A stretch of 64,000 nucleotides of DNA. Source: Capra hircus. Its lineage: Eukaryota; Chordata; Mammalia; Artiodactyla; Bovidae. The stretch spans positions 42,139,710-42,203,709 of the forward strand of contig NC_030821.1 in the NCBI RefSeq assembly GCF_001704415.2. The letters run 5' to 3'. The notes under the pieces are model-generated. The model worked only from the letters and a program-made list of their open reading frames with translations. It searched no databases and was not told the origin of the DNA. The stretch's first letter is position 1; every line of letters begins with the position of its first letter. Shown one piece after another: positions 23,461 to 34,830 of the stretch. A program made the position numbers and the translations under genes.

Positions 23461-24127
23461 GTGGTCCACTGGAGAAGGGATGGCAAACCACTTCAGTATT
23501 CTTGCCTTGAGAACCCCATGAACAGTATGAAAAGGCAAAATGATAGGATACTGAAAGAGGAACTCCCCAGGTCAGTAGGTGCCCAATATGCTACTGGAGA
23601 TCAGTGGAGAAATAACTCCAAAAAGAATGAAGGGATGGAGCCAAAGCAAAAACAATACCCAGCTGTGGATGTGACTGGTGATAGAAGCAAGGTCCAATGC
23701 TCTAAAGACCAATATTGCATAGGAACCTGGAATATCAGGTACATGAATCAAGGCAAATTGGAAGTGGTCAAACAAGAGATGGCAAGAGTGAACGTCGACA
23801 TTCTAGGAATCAGCGAACTAAAATGGACTGGAATGGATGAATTTAACTCAGATGACCATTATACCTACTACTGTGGACAGGAATCCCTCAGAAGAAATGG
23901 AGTAGCCATCACGGTCAACGAAAGAGTCCGAAATGCAGTACTTAGATGCAATCTCAAAAATGACAGAATGATCTCTGTTCGTTTCCAAGACAAACCATTC
24001 AATATCACGATAATCCAAGTCTATGCCCCAACCAGTAATGCTGAAGAAGCTGAGGTTGAACAGTTCTATGAAGACCTACAAGACCTTTTAGAACTAACAC
24101 CCAAAAAAGATATCCTTTTCATTATAG
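23461..24127 (+). pseudogene. BovB endonuclease domain, N-terminal part
   Basis: The open frame runs to the SINE insertion. The APE-type endonuclease would nick the target to start target-primed reverse transcription. Visible motifs are GTWNIRYMNQGK near residues 83-94, ISELKWTG carrying the catalytic Glu, and IQVYAPTSN later. It stops soon after residue 220 only because the SINE at 24128 interrupts it; without the SINE, reading continues in frame into the segment at 24254. The start chosen is the first ATG of the frame; the true start is unknown. Confidence 0.88.
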
Positions 24128-24246
24128 AGTGAAGTGAGGTGAAGTCGCTCAGTCGTGTCTGACTCTTTGCGACCCATGGACTGTAGCCCACCAAGCTCCT
24201 CCGTCCATGGGATTCTCCAGGCAAGAATACTGGAGTGGGTTGCCAT
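24128..24246 (-). mobile_element. Bov-A monomer inserted in the BovB endonuclease
   Basis: About 119 bp of reverse-orientation Bov-A ('gtcgctcagtcgtgtctgac ... gaatactggagtgggttgcc'). It is flanked by a 7-bp duplication ATTATAG (24121-24127 and 24247-24253). Removing it and one duplication rejoins the endonuclease frame, so it arrived after the LINE. Confidence 0.92.
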
Positions 24247-24560
24247 ATTATAGGGTACTGGAATGCAAAAGTAGGAAGTCAAGAAACACCTGCAGTAACA
24301 GGCAAATTTGGCCTTGGAATACAGAATGAAGCAGGGCAAAGACTAATAGAGTTTTGCCAAGAAAATGCACTGGTCATAGCAAACGCCCTCTTCCAACAAC
24401 ACAAGAGAAGACTCTACACATGGACATCACCAGATGGTCAACATCGAAATCAGACTGATTATATTCTTTGCACCCAAAGATGGAAAAGCTCTATATAGTC
24501 AGCAAAAACAAGACCAGGAGCTGACTGTGGCTCAGATCATGAACTCCTTATTGCCAAATT
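24247..24560 (+). pseudogene. BovB endonuclease domain, C-terminal part
   Basis: Continues the endonuclease after the SINE. The conserved G-D-W/F-N catalytic motif reads GYWNAKVG, with a TAC codon at 24256-24258 where Asp is expected from APE-type endonucleases. NQTDYILCTQRW follows, and the terminal SDHELL motif is encoded at about 24532-24549 after an in-frame TAG at about 24496. The Asp-to-Tyr change alone would be expected to abolish nicking. Confidence 0.85.
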
Positions 24561-24736
24561 CAGACTTAATTGAAGAAAGTAGGGAAAACCTTTTATGACT
24601 TAAATAAAATCCCTTATGATTACACAGTGGAAGTGAGAAATAGATTTAAGGGACTAGATCTGATATATAGAGTGCCTGATGAACTATGGACTGAGGTTCG
24701 TGACATTGTACAGGAGACAGGTTCAACACGATCCTC

Positions 24737-25885
24737 ATGGAAAAGAAATGCAAAAAAGCAAAATGGCAGTCTGGGGAGGCCTTACAAATAGCTGTGAAAA
24801 GAAGAGAAGCGAAAAGCAAAGGAGAAAAGGAAAGATATAAGCATCTGAATGCAGAGTTCCAAAGAATAGCAAGGAGAGATAAGAAAGCCTTCCTCAGCAA
24901 TCAATGCAAAGAAATAGAGGAAAACAACAGAATGGGAAAGACTAAAGATCTCTTCAAGAAAATTAGAGATACCAAGGGAATATTTCATGCAAAGATGGGC
25001 TTGATAAAGGACAGAAATGGTATGGACCTAACAGAAGCAGAAGATGTTAAGAAGAGGTGGCAAGAATACACAGAAGAACTGTACAAAAAAGATCTTCATG
25101 ACCAAGATAATCATGATGGTGTGATCACTCACCTACAGCCAGACATCCTGGAATGTGAAGTGAAGTGGGCCTTAGAAAGCATCACTACGAACAAAGCTAG
25201 TGGAGGTGATGGCATTTCAGTTGAGCTATTTGAAATCCTGAAAGATGATGCTGTGAAAGTGCTGCACTCAATATGTCAGCAAATTTGGAAAACTCAGCAG
25301 TGGTCAAAGGACTGGAAAAAGTCAGTCTTCATTCTGATCCCAAAGAAAGGCAAAGCCAAAGAATGCTCAAACTACCGCACAATTGCACTCATCTCACATG
25401 CTAGTAAAGTAATGCTCAAAATTCTCCAAGCCAGGCTTCAGCAATACGTGAACCGTGAACTTCCTGATGTTCAAGCTGGTTTTAGAAAAGGCAGAGGAAC
25501 CAGAGATCAAATTGCCAACATCCACTGGATCATGGAAAAAGCAAGAGAGTTCCAGAAAAACATCTATTTCTGCTTTATTGCCTATGCCAAAGCCTTTGAC
25601 TGTGTGGATCACAATAAACTGTGGAAAATTCTGAGAGAGATGGGAATACCAGACCACCTGACCTGCCTCTTGAGAAATCTGTATGCAGGTCAGGAAGCAA
25701 CAGTTAGAACTGGACATGGAACAACAGACTGGTTCCATATAGGAAAAGGAGTACATCAAGGCTGTATATTGTCACCCTGCTTATTTAACTTATACGCAGA
25801 GTACATCATGGGAAACGCTGGACTGGAAGAAGGACAAGCTGGAATCCAGATTGCCGGGAGAAATATCAATCACCTCAGATACTAA
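24737..25885 (+). pseudogene. BovB reverse transcriptase, N-terminal and palm region
   Basis: A 382-codon open frame with RTE-type RT blocks: LTEAEDVKKRWQEYTEELY early, WKKSVFILIPKKGK, NYRTIALIS, LPDVQAGFRKGRGTRDQI, then motif A at residues 280-290 as FIAYAKAFD, and KGVHQGCILSPCLFN. Two catalytic sites are hit. Motif A has Ala (GCC 25580-25582) where the inverted copy at 17.8 kb keeps Asp. The YADD motif is interrupted by TAA (25883-25885), where the copy at 42.9 kb reads YADD. The frame starts downstream of the true domain boundary because of an upstream frame break. Confidence 0.92.
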
Positions 25886-25932
25886 GATGACACCACCCTT
25901 GTGGCAGAAAGTGAAGAGGAACTAAAAGCCTC

Positions 25933-26280
25933 TTGATGAAAGTGAAAGAGGAGAGTGAAAAAGTTGGCTTAAAGCTCAACATTCAGAAAACGAAGATCAT
26001 GGCATCCGGTCCCATCACTTCACGGCAAATAGATGGGGAAACAGTAGAAACAGTGTCAGACTTTAATTTTTTGGGCTCCAAAATCACTGCGGATGGTGAC
26101 TGCAGCCATCATATTAAAAGATGCTTACTCCTTGGAAGAAAAGTTATGACCAACCTAGGTAGAGTATTGAAAAGCAGAGACATTACTTTGCCAACAAAGG
26201 TCCATCTAGTCAAGGCTGTGGTTTTTCCAGTGGTCATGTATGGATGTGAGTGTTGGACTGTGAAGAAGGCTGAGTGCTGA
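25933..26280 (+). pseudogene. BovB RT C-terminal region remnant
   Basis: Continues the polyprotein after the YADD stop: KVGLKLNIQKTKIMASG (thumb-side region), DFNFLGSKITADGDCSH, LLGRKVMTNLG and VVMYGCECWTVKKAE. It ends at a TGA (about 26278-26280) at the same site as the stop of the 42.7-kb copy, where a CGA-to-TGA CpG transition is likely. The remaining 3' region is non-coding. Confidence 0.88.
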
Positions 26281-26678
26281 AGAAGTGATGCTTTTGAACT
26301 GTGGTGTTTGAGAAAACTCTTGAGAGTCCCTTGGACTGCAAGGAGATCCAACCAGTCCATTGTGAAGGAGATCAGCCCCAGGATTTCTTTGGAAGGAATG
26401 ATACTAAAGCTGAAACTCCAGTACTTTGACCACCTCATGCATTGAGTTGACTCACTGGAAAAGACTCTGATGCTGGGAGGGATTGGGGGCAGGAGCAGAA
26501 GGGGCTGACATTGATGAGATGGCTGGATGGCATCATTGACGCGATGGACGTGAGTACAAGTGAACTCCAGGAGTTAGTGATGGACAGGGAACCCTGGCAT
26601 GCTGCGATTCATGGGGTTGCAAAGAGTCGGACATGACTGAGCGACTGAACTGAACTGAACTCAACCATGTTTTCCTAG

Positions 26679-26888
26679 GTTCCCTGGTGGCCCAGAGGGT
26701 AAAGTGTATGCCTACAATGCCTGAGACCCGGGTTCGATCCCTGGGTGGGGAAGATCCCCTGAAGAAGGAAATGGCAACCCACTCCAGTACTCTTGCCTGG
26801 AAAACCCCAAGGACTGAGAATCCTGGTAGGCTCCAGTCCGTGGAGTCGCAAAGAGTCAGACACGACTGAGCAACTTGACTTCCCTTTT
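26679..26888 (+). mobile_element. Bov-tA SINE immediately after the BovB
   Basis: Starts 5 bp after the right target-site duplication of the full-length BovB. Head 'ggttccctggtggcccagag', intact B box GGGTTCGATCCC, Bov-A body, and tail 'gactgagcaacttgacttcc'. No clear duplication of its own (at most a shared TTTTC). Confidence 0.93.
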
Positions 26889-26999
26889 CTACTTGGTAAT
26901 TTCTCAGTCACCTTTTAGGACAAAGACCCAATGTGTCATCCCTCGAGTTCCTTTGAAGGCTTTGTGAACATCTCTGTACTCTGTGCTCCTAGAAAGCAC

Positions 27000-27195
27000 T
27001 TTCCTTACCCATTATCTCCACTCCAATCATCATTTCCAAACAGCTGCAGTTCCCGTGTTGTGCTGCCATTTACTTGTTTAAATACGTGTTTCTTCATCAC
27101 AACTCCATGAATGAAGGGACTACATTCCCTCCGTTGCATCTTTAGCATTCAAGAGAGTTTCTGGCACAAAACAAGGGCTGAATGTATTTGTTTTA
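27000..27195 (+). mobile_element. Possible L2 3'-end fragment
   Basis: Diverged L2-like ending: 'ccatgaatgaagggactacattccctccgttgcatctttagcattc ... ctggcacaaaacaagggctgaatgtatttg'. Low similarity, approximate ends. Confidence 0.45.
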
Positions 27196-27611
27196 AATGA
27201 GTGATGTTTTACAGGCAAACTATGTCCCTTGACTATGATAGTAAACTTCATGAATGAAAATACCGGGGTCAGCATCTAAAATGAACTGATGTCTCTGACG
27301 CCAGTCAGAAGTCCCTGGTCCTTCGTCACCTGCCCGCTCAGGGTGGTCCCTCTAGTGAACCCTCTGGCTACACAGACTCCCTTCGCCATGCACCTCAATG
27401 TTCCACCCCTGGCGTCTCGTCTTTAATCTCACCTGTCTCCGGGGCTTCTCATATCCTGTCTGCTCCAATTAGAAGACACAGGCATTGCGCCTCTCCTGTG
27501 AATCAGATCTATATTCTAAGCCAAGCTCTGCTCAGTTATCTGTATGAGCTTCAGCTAAAATGTCCCTCTCTGAATCAACAGACAAGGAGGAGAGGTTAGG
27601 TCAGGGGATGT
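27196..27611. other. Unique interval
   Basis: Nothing recognised; slightly less AT-rich than neighbouring intervals. Confidence 0.45.
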
Positions 27612-27770
27612 CATGAGTGTAGAGTCAGATAGACATGGGTGCAAGCCTTTCATGCCTTTAAACACATCAAAGAGCCCTTAAGTTCATGTCCAATTTGTAA
27701 AATCACCATAACGATCTATTAACAGTTTCATCAGGTTGTGGTGAAGAGCAAATAAAACCATCACAGATTT
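27612..27770 (+). mobile_element. MIR SINE fragment
   Basis: MIR order is preserved: 'gagtcagatagacatgggtgcaagcc', 'cttaagttcatgtccaatttgtaaaatcaccataacg', 'tcatcaggttgtggtgaagagcaaataaaac'. Diverged. Confidence 0.6.
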
Positions 27771-27885
27771 AGAAACTCGGAAGTGCTTAAAGACCTCTGA
27801 TCTTCTGTAGAGAGTCCATACATCAATGTAGTAACCACTGTCCCATAGCGATATTCCTCTGTATTCTTCCGGAATGCAAATCTGA

Positions 27886-28295
27886 CTCTATCGGCCCCCT
27901 CCAACACACACTTCCTCTTAAAAGCCTCCAATGGTTGCCCATCATACTCAGAATAAAGCCCTCCATTAAACTCCTGGTGAATATATCTCCAGAGATTTGC
28001 CTTCTCAAATGATGTCTGACCAGCCTCAAGGAACTGATTCCAAGTCCCCATTTACCCCCCTTCTCTCATGGCTGCACATATACTAACTCTTTTCCCTGAT
28101 ACCCACTCCCCGACCCCAGTACGTCTGCATACCTCTTTCATAGCTCTTGCCACGCTGTACTGCAATTTTTTTTTGAGGGGAGGCTCTGGCTTCCACTTCA
28201 GACTGTGAGAACAGAGGTGGTTGTGTATGCTGTTGTATCGTTGGTGCCCAGACTGTTGCCTCTTGTGTGTAATGTCATTGAATAAGGTTTGCAGG
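27886..28295 (+). mobile_element. L2 LINE 3' fragment
   Basis: Contains the conserved L2 segment 'aaagcctccaatggttgcccatcatactcagaataaagccc', a stretch like 'ctctttcatagctcttgccacg', and the terminal 'ctgttgtatcgttggtgcccagac ... gaataaggtttgc'. The minus-strand open frames of 96 and 126 codons that cross it run antisense to the LINE and are unlikely to be genes. Confidence 0.7.
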
Positions 28296-29490
28296 AGGGA
28301 TAAATTACTGCCTGGAAACCCCTGCTTGACAGCTCTTCGTGTTCCTGAGTTAAGAGTTGGCCATAATGTGTATTGATTAAGTATGGTTATCTCATGGTAA
28401 ATTCCTTCATCATTACTGAAAAAATAAGCCAAGCTGTGGTCAATTAAGTAAATGCAGAGGAAAATATGATATTAATTTGGGGATATATAATAGACATAAT
28501 AACCTTTTTTTTTTTAATTTGGCAATTTATACCCTGCCTCTTTTCATAAAGGATACAAGAAAGCATACTTGTTGAGTGAAAAAAAGAAAAGGATATTAGA
28601 AATAAGCATGCAGTAAGGACCTATACAGTTGCTACAGCTGAACAGTAAATCTGAATCTGGGCTTCCTGGAAGCAAAACAACATTCATAGTAATATATACT
28701 CCAGTTTTGATGTGGCAAGTAAGAGGGTGGAGATAGCATAGAGGAATGGTTTGAAATGCAAGCAATTTGACCGTTTAAAAAAATCTTAATAGATGTTATA
28801 GTGATATGCATGCATGGAATTAAAATGAACACAAATTAAGAATAAATATTTTGTAAGGCACTTATTTTTAGAAATTTTATTAATAATCAACAAGAGCTAC
28901 ATTGTTGCATCTGCCATGTAGGAGCCTCTCTCTATCTACCCACCCATTCCAACTCCAATCCTGGCAAAAATCCTGGTTTTTGCTCCTGAAATCAGATAAA
29001 TAACCTAGTAATGAAAACGTGGGTTGAGCAGAGGTGGAACTATGTGATGCTTTACATTTTGAGAAGTGAAATCATTCAAGAGTCGGGTGGGGTAGATACT
29101 ATACAAATTACTCTATAATATAAAATAATAATTTATGATTTAAATGAAGAACATTAAATTCTCATGGATCTCAGGCTGTTCATTAAGACAAATAAAATAA
29201 GTAAAAGAAGAAAATGACATGACATCCTTCCACATTGGCCTTCAAAGAAACAACGCCACGACTGCACATTAAGACAATCACACCTAAATGAACATACACC
29301 AAGAAAGTAAAATTCTTCTTTGAAATGATTTGACATTGATACACCTTCTAGTGGCCTAACTTAATCCTGATAATGACACCGAACTCATAAGAAGTAAACT
29401 GATGGAAATAACATTAGGGTGTGGCCTCTGAAGGCTGGAACAGTGCTGTGAGGTCAAGTGACAGAGAGAAGAGAATGAGCTGTGTCCCAC
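28296..29490. other. Unique AT-rich interval
   Basis: No repeat or coding segment recognised, apart from a short T-run near 28505. Confidence 0.5.
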
Positions 29491-29694
29491 CTGTTGTTGT
29501 TCAGTGACTAAGTCATGTCCAACTCTTTGCAACCCCATGGACTGCAACATGCCAGGCTTCCCTGTCCTTTACCATCTCCTGGAGCTTGCTCAGATTTATG
29601 TCTATTGAGTTGGTGATGCTATCTAACCATCTCATCCTCTGCCATCCCCTTCTTCTTTTGACTTCAGTCTTTCCCAGCATCAGGGTCTTTTCCA
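29491..29694 (-). mobile_element. BovB LINE 3' end, 5'-truncated
   Basis: About 200 bp of BovB 3' terminus in reverse: 'gttgttgttcagtgactaag', 'tctaaccatctcatcctctg', 'cccagcatcagggtctttt'. The tail is the GTTGTTGTT variant. Only CCCAC could be a flanking duplication, which is weak. Confidence 0.88.
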
Positions 29695-30214
29695 CTACTA
29701 GCCCACAAAAGTGAGGTTATTAATAATGCTAAGCTTAACCCCAGACTCCCTGGGGTCCAGTTTATCTATGCAATAAATGACACTTGCTCAAAGACAGACT
29801 AAAGGTGCAACGGCTCTTTACTGATGATTAAAGCAAACTTAACTAATAACAAGTAACAACAGACTGTTGCTACATACTTTCCTTCAAGCAATTTTATAAT
29901 GCTTTGTGTTACTTAATAGACTGCTAAACAAATGCACAAATACTAGGTTTAACTTTCAATAAATAAGTTTGCATGTAATCCATTTTGTAACATGTATTGA
30001 GTATCGTGTTTAACCAAGATTTTATATTCTCTATGGCAGTCTGCTCTTCTTTATAATCCATGTTAATGAAGACTTGACTGAAAGTCAAAAGGGGGAAAGC
30101 AATATGAGTTTCTCAGGAAAAGGAAAATATGTCCTAATACTTAGATCTAAAAAGGTAGAAATGATTAAAGACTAATGATTCATATAGGTAACAACTAAAA
30201 CACCCCTGCATAAA
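29695..30214. other. Unique AT-rich interval
   Basis: Nothing recognised. Confidence 0.5.
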
Positions 30215-30710
30215 AACACCCCATAATTAAATTACAAGCAAGAAAAAAAAAAACAACACTGGGAAAATATTTACAACATATACTATAAAGGGCTAGTATT
30301 CTTAATATACAAAGAGCTCTGAAACATCAATAAGGAAAAAAAAAAAAAAACCTGAACACCTAAATGAAAAAGTGTGCAAAGTATATCAGCATACAATTAA
30401 CTAAAGAATATAAAGAAAATCTGACCTCACTATTATTAAAAGTAGAATAGCAATAATATCTTCATTTATTATTAGGAAATTTTTAAAAGAATAATAACCC
30501 ACAACTGTTGGTTAGGGTATGAACATTCTCCAAAATTGCTTGTACAATACTAATAGACCCAACTTACCTGGAGGGCAATTTGGAAATATGTGTTTAAAAA
30601 TGCATGCCATATAATGAAGCAATTCTCATCCCAGAAGTTTATCATAAAATAATCAGGAAAGTATGCAAAGAAATATAAACAAGTATGTCCCTAAGACTAC
30701 CTGTTCACAT
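30215..30710 (+). mobile_element. Old L1 (L1M-type) ORF2 remnant
   Basis: Heavily diverged L1 ORF2 C-terminal region: 'aaatatttacaacatatactataaagggctagtattcttaatatacaaagagctc', 'atgaaaaagtgtgcaaag', 'aacctgacctcactattatt'-like text, 'ctggagggcaatttggaaatatg', 'cagaagtttatc'. Two A-runs (about 30241-30253 and 30337-30350) are internal. No reading frame survives. Confidence 0.8.
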
Positions 30711-30714
30711 TTCC

Positions 30715-30860
30715 TAAATGCGTTAATCCTAATGGCATTTTACTGATGCAAAAATAAGTGACTTATGTAGGTGAAATAATTTTTCAAAGATACAATGAGC
30801 ACAGCCAAAAATCAATAATAATAAATCAAAAAGTCAAAGCCTTAACCACCAACTTATAGA
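30715..30860 (-). mobile_element. Possible MIR fragment
   Basis: Text such as 'ttaatcctaatggcattttactgatgc', 'aagtgacttatgtaggtgaaa' and 'caaagccttaaccacc' resembles a reversed MIR. Low confidence because of high divergence. Confidence 0.4.
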
Positions 30861-32023
30861 ATGATGTTTTTTACTTTTTTTTTTTTAACTAAAAAATATG
30901 CTAGATAGAGACAGAAACTAGGAGTGACTAGGGCAAAGAATTGAAGATCCAGAGACATAAAGAGGAACAGGAAACAAATAAGACAGACAAAAACGAAGAA
31001 AGACAGCTGGAAAAGCAAAAAACATAGGTAGAAAGAGACAGGACGTGACTGAGAGCAGCAGCACATTTTGAGATTATTAATAGTGTATCTTATTTTTCTT
31101 TTGGCTATCTGTTTCTTATTACTTTTTGAAACAAGTATTACTAATGTAATACAAATATTTTTAAGAATAACTGAACTGCTAATGGAGGCAGGAACACAGA
31201 GTTATCTAACTGGGTATATGCCTGGTAGCACTACTAAAGCAAACAGGTTAGGAGGTTTCATAAGGTTGAGTCTTATACCAAAAGCAGAGGGTAACATCCC
31301 AAACTGTAAACCAGGTAAGGGAGAACAAAAGAAGGCCCCAAGTGTGGTTATTCTACGTTGCTAATCTGGGATCACACACATAGTTTATGTTAATACAGAA
31401 GAAAAAGACCAATATCATTCTTAATGGAATCTACAGCCCCTGTTTGCAACCCTAAAGAATGTACATGTGGGTATGTAATCACTCACATGCACATGTGTGC
31501 ATGCACACACATACCACACGAAAATGAAAATAAACCCAGAAACCTTTTCAAGTGGCTATGACAATGCTAAATGGAGAAGCACTACTAGTAGTAGATCAAC
31601 TATGCTAATTTAGGATGCAAAGAATTATATATGTTGCTGTAGAGGCTTCACTTTCTTAGATTACACTGCCTAAGGTTTGCAGCTAAAGTAAGGTAAAAAA
31701 CTGTTTCTGCCAAAATTGTCTGAAACCACATATTTTTAAACAGCAAAAGATGAAAAATATATGTACTCCTATACACAGTGTTTTCCATTTTTTTAAGTCA
31801 TTGCCAAATTTTGTTTAAAACCATCATCTAGAGCCATACTGAATATGACTAAATATTTATGAATGAACCGACATCTTTCTTTCACTTGTCTTCATGAAGG
31901 TAATTGAAAATTCTGAGTAACACTGCCAAAACTCTAAGCTTCACAGAAATTTCCCCAAATTGATTCTGACTGTCCAGAAAGGATTGCAGGGGAGGCTGGA
32001 ATCAGTTTGAGCATCCTTTTCTT
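30861..32023. other. Unique AT-rich interval with short simple repeats
   Basis: A poly(T) run near 30873-30887 and a CA/TG-mixed stretch at about 31485-31520 are visible. The open frame 31068-31364 begins with a hydrophobic stretch but has no recognisable domain or splice context. Confidence 0.45.
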
Positions 32024-32037
32024 AAGAATTAGTTTCT

Positions 32038-32243
32038 CTCTAGGGACTTCCCTAGTGGTCCAGTGGTTAAGACTTGACCTTCCAATACAGGGGAAGAGGG
32101 TTCAAACCCTGATTGAGAGCTAAGACCCCACATGCCTCACTGCCAAAAAGTCAAAACATAAATCAGAAACAATAATGTAACAAATTCAATGAAGGTACTT
32201 TAGAAACGGTCCCCATCAAAAAAAAAAAATCTTAAAGAAAAAA
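32038..32243 (+). mobile_element. CHR-2-like SINE
   Basis: Head 'gggacttccctagtggtccag', B-box remnant GGTTCAAACCC, then the CHR-2 body 'ccacatgcctcactgccaaaaag', 'caataatgtaacaaattcaat', and an A-rich tail. Duplication with one mismatch: AAGAATTAGTTTCT at 32024-32037 and AAGAATTTGTTTCT at 32244-32257. Confidence 0.93.
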
Positions 32244-33424
32244 AAGAATTTGTTTCTAGTAATAATAATCTGTTCTTATACCAGGGTGGTGCATATGCAT
32301 ATCCATAAACTGTTAACAACCACTTTAGGTTACCCATCACTTGTAATGACCACTCCTGATGAACTCAGTTCTCTAAATGCTCATCATCAGAGATAGAGCA
32401 GTATGTTAGAAATGCAAAATAAAGTTAAAACTTTATTTCCTAAGTCACTATTCTGACCTGCATGAAGCATAAAGAAAATAATATTATACATAAACACACA
32501 AAAACACCAAAGACACAAATTTATGGCCAAAGTGTTCACCTAACAGCAGGTGGCAAATTACAGTTTTATCTTGCCTTCTTTGCCACCTACTTCCCCTAAA
32601 ATTAGTTCCAAAGGTTCTGTTAAAATCCAGGTAAGAAAGCAGATAGTTTTTGTATGGTTTAACTGAACCTATACCAGAGATGGAATAAAGATGGCAAATA
32701 GGTTTCAATCTACTTGCCCCTTCTAATCAACTGGTAAGCATTGCCAAGAACACTGTGTCAAGAAGGATTCTGGGTTGCTTTATTAATTACTGATGTCTTT
32801 TGTATAAACTCAAGGGAGATCGTGGAGAATACCATTTAATTCTATTATTTTCTTTTATGTATAATATATTATACTTCCACTGATAATTGGGCTTATTGTC
32901 AAACCTCATCTATTTTCATGTAAATATAAAACAACTAGATAGGTCAGATTTTTTTGGCAAATATTAATTAACATAGACTTTAGTTAGGTTGAGATGCCCT
33001 CTCAGCAAGATGTGATAGATGAAAAGATTTAACAAGATAGTGAACAGAGATAAGAATATACATTGCTCCAATGCATGTGAGTCAGAGGAACAGATCTGCT
33101 GTGAATCCCAAGGGCCTCTAAGAAAGAAACATTGCAAAGAGGAAACCAGAAATTCCATATTTAAGCATCATGTAGAAAATTGATGATATAGAGAAAAAGC
33201 GCATAGGCCTACAAATCAATACAAACTGGTTACCCCTTCTTGTTAACAGTTTGGGTCTTATCAGCTTCTGTGCTATTAAAAAATTGTGAGAAAAATTATT
33301 TTAAAAGATCACAAACATTTCACTGTCTGAAATACTATGTATTATTTTGTTATTTTTATCATTTATCTTCAAAATAATGTTTCGAAAGGTTTAGATGAGT
33401 GTTTATAGTAAAGGACTGAAAAGG

Positions 33425-33470
33425 CAACATTTAGATTCTGATTTGAACCTCAGCTCTGCCACTGATTTTT
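33425..33470 (+). mobile_element. MIR fragment
   Basis: 'tttagattctgatttgaacctcagctctgccactgat' corresponds to the MIR segment just after its tRNA-like head. Very short. Confidence 0.5.
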
Positions 33471-34744
33471 TTTCATTCACTACTTTTTATATTTGACAAA
33501 GACTTGTTAATTACTATATGTAATGGGGAAAACACAACAAATCAAAATAGTTCACAGAATTTGCAATAGGAAATAGAGCAGGAAATTAAAAAGTGGAAAA
33601 TATTACAAGGATGCATTTTAGAAGCAGAAAGACAAGAGTGAACACAGCTAGCAACTGAATTTCTTCATATATACTGTACATCCTGCTTCTTTGCATAGTT
33701 ATTTCAAGGCTACAAGATCACACAGAATTTTTTTTACTGTAAATATACTAATTTACTTCTTCTCCCATTAAGGCTGAAAAGAACAACAGTCTGGCATTTT
33801 AAGTCCAGGTTACGTCCCTTTGGTGTCAAATTTTTCATTTCAATCATCCAATGGCATTGTTAAGCATTCACAAAACAAATATGTCTTTACATAAAGTCAA
33901 TATGGTTTTAGAGCATCCCTCCTAGACATAAATGCAGAAATTCTCCTTGAACTGTAGACATCCTCAGGGAAAACTTTCTGATAACCACAAGCGTCCAAGA
34001 CCCTAATCTTGGTTAATCACTAACAGGTTAGCATCTCTGAAAACAGCACAGCCTAAGAGCAGAAGAATGTGTGGTCTGGTTCTCATAGAATTTTAAACCT
34101 AGGACAAAACATAGGGATTTAGAAGGTTATTTTTTAAAAATCTGAATTAATAACACATTATCAGTTTGGTACGAAAATATGAACAGCAATTATCAAGCTT
34201 CCAGATATGCAATATAGCTCAGAAATAGGCTGTGCTTGCTACTGATTCTGTAGAGAAAGAATATAGGATTTTTAGCACAAGCAACCTTTTGCAATATAAT
34301 AAACAATCTATCAAATCATCTTAAAACACTGAAAAATCTTATGCTATTTTATTTGTACTGAATTATCAATTAGCTCAATAAATCCTATTCTATCCTCAAA
34401 GTACCAATAATAAGATATACAACATGTATTTAGTAAAAATGGAAAATAATTGTATAGCATAACATTTATATCATAATATATATTTCATTTATCTACATTA
34501 AAGGCATTGTAAAAATTCAAAATTGGCTTCTCTCTGCTCTCAGCTCTAAGATTTTGGGCTGAAGAAATGACTAACCCAGGAACTTCTACCAAGTTCATAA
34601 AGAATCATGACTTTTCCATTCTCTTCATTATAGATGAATAGGTAGCTAGTCAACTAACCCAAAATTCTGGGCACAGAATGCCACCTAAAGCATCTCACCG
34701 AGAAAAATGGTCCTAAAGTAATGCGGACTGATAGATAACATTTT

Positions 34745-34830
34745 TTGAGGGAAACTTTAAGAGCTTTGGACCTAGGACAAGTCACTTGGTTCTACACAGA
34801 ATGGTGATACTCACCTAGAAATTGAAAAAC
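34745..34830 (+). mobile_element. MIR fragment
   Basis: 'ggacctaggacaagtcacttgg' followed by 'aatggtgatactcacctag' matches the MIR core and the segment after it. Its minus strand fortuitously resembles splice sites. Confidence 0.5.

Larger units (their letters stand above)
22842..26663 (+). mobile_element. Full-length BovB LINE (RTE clade), inactive
   Basis: A near-complete BovB, in order: GC-rich repeated leader (22849-23275), 5' region, APE-type endonuclease (23.7-24.55 kb), reverse transcriptase (24.7-26.3 kb), and the short 3' region ending in GACTGAACTGAACTGAACT. A perfect 11-bp target-site duplication ACCATGTTTTC lies at 22831-22841 and 26664-26674. RTE-type LINEs normally end in a short repeat rather than a long poly(A), as here. 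The copy is dead: it carries a SINE insertion, an endonuclease Asp-to-Tyr change, an RT motif-A change, a stop in the YADD motif and later stops. BovB is thought to supply the machinery for Bov-A SINEs. Confidence 0.95.

Noticed and set aside
27761..28432. Two adjacent minus-strand open frames (96 and 126 codons)
   Set aside because: They run antisense to a recognisable L2 LINE 3' end and show no domain or paired splice sites.
34745..34830. Strong-looking splice signals on the minus strand (TTTCTAG/GTGAGT)
   Set aside because: The sequence is a MIR fragment and no open frame follows.
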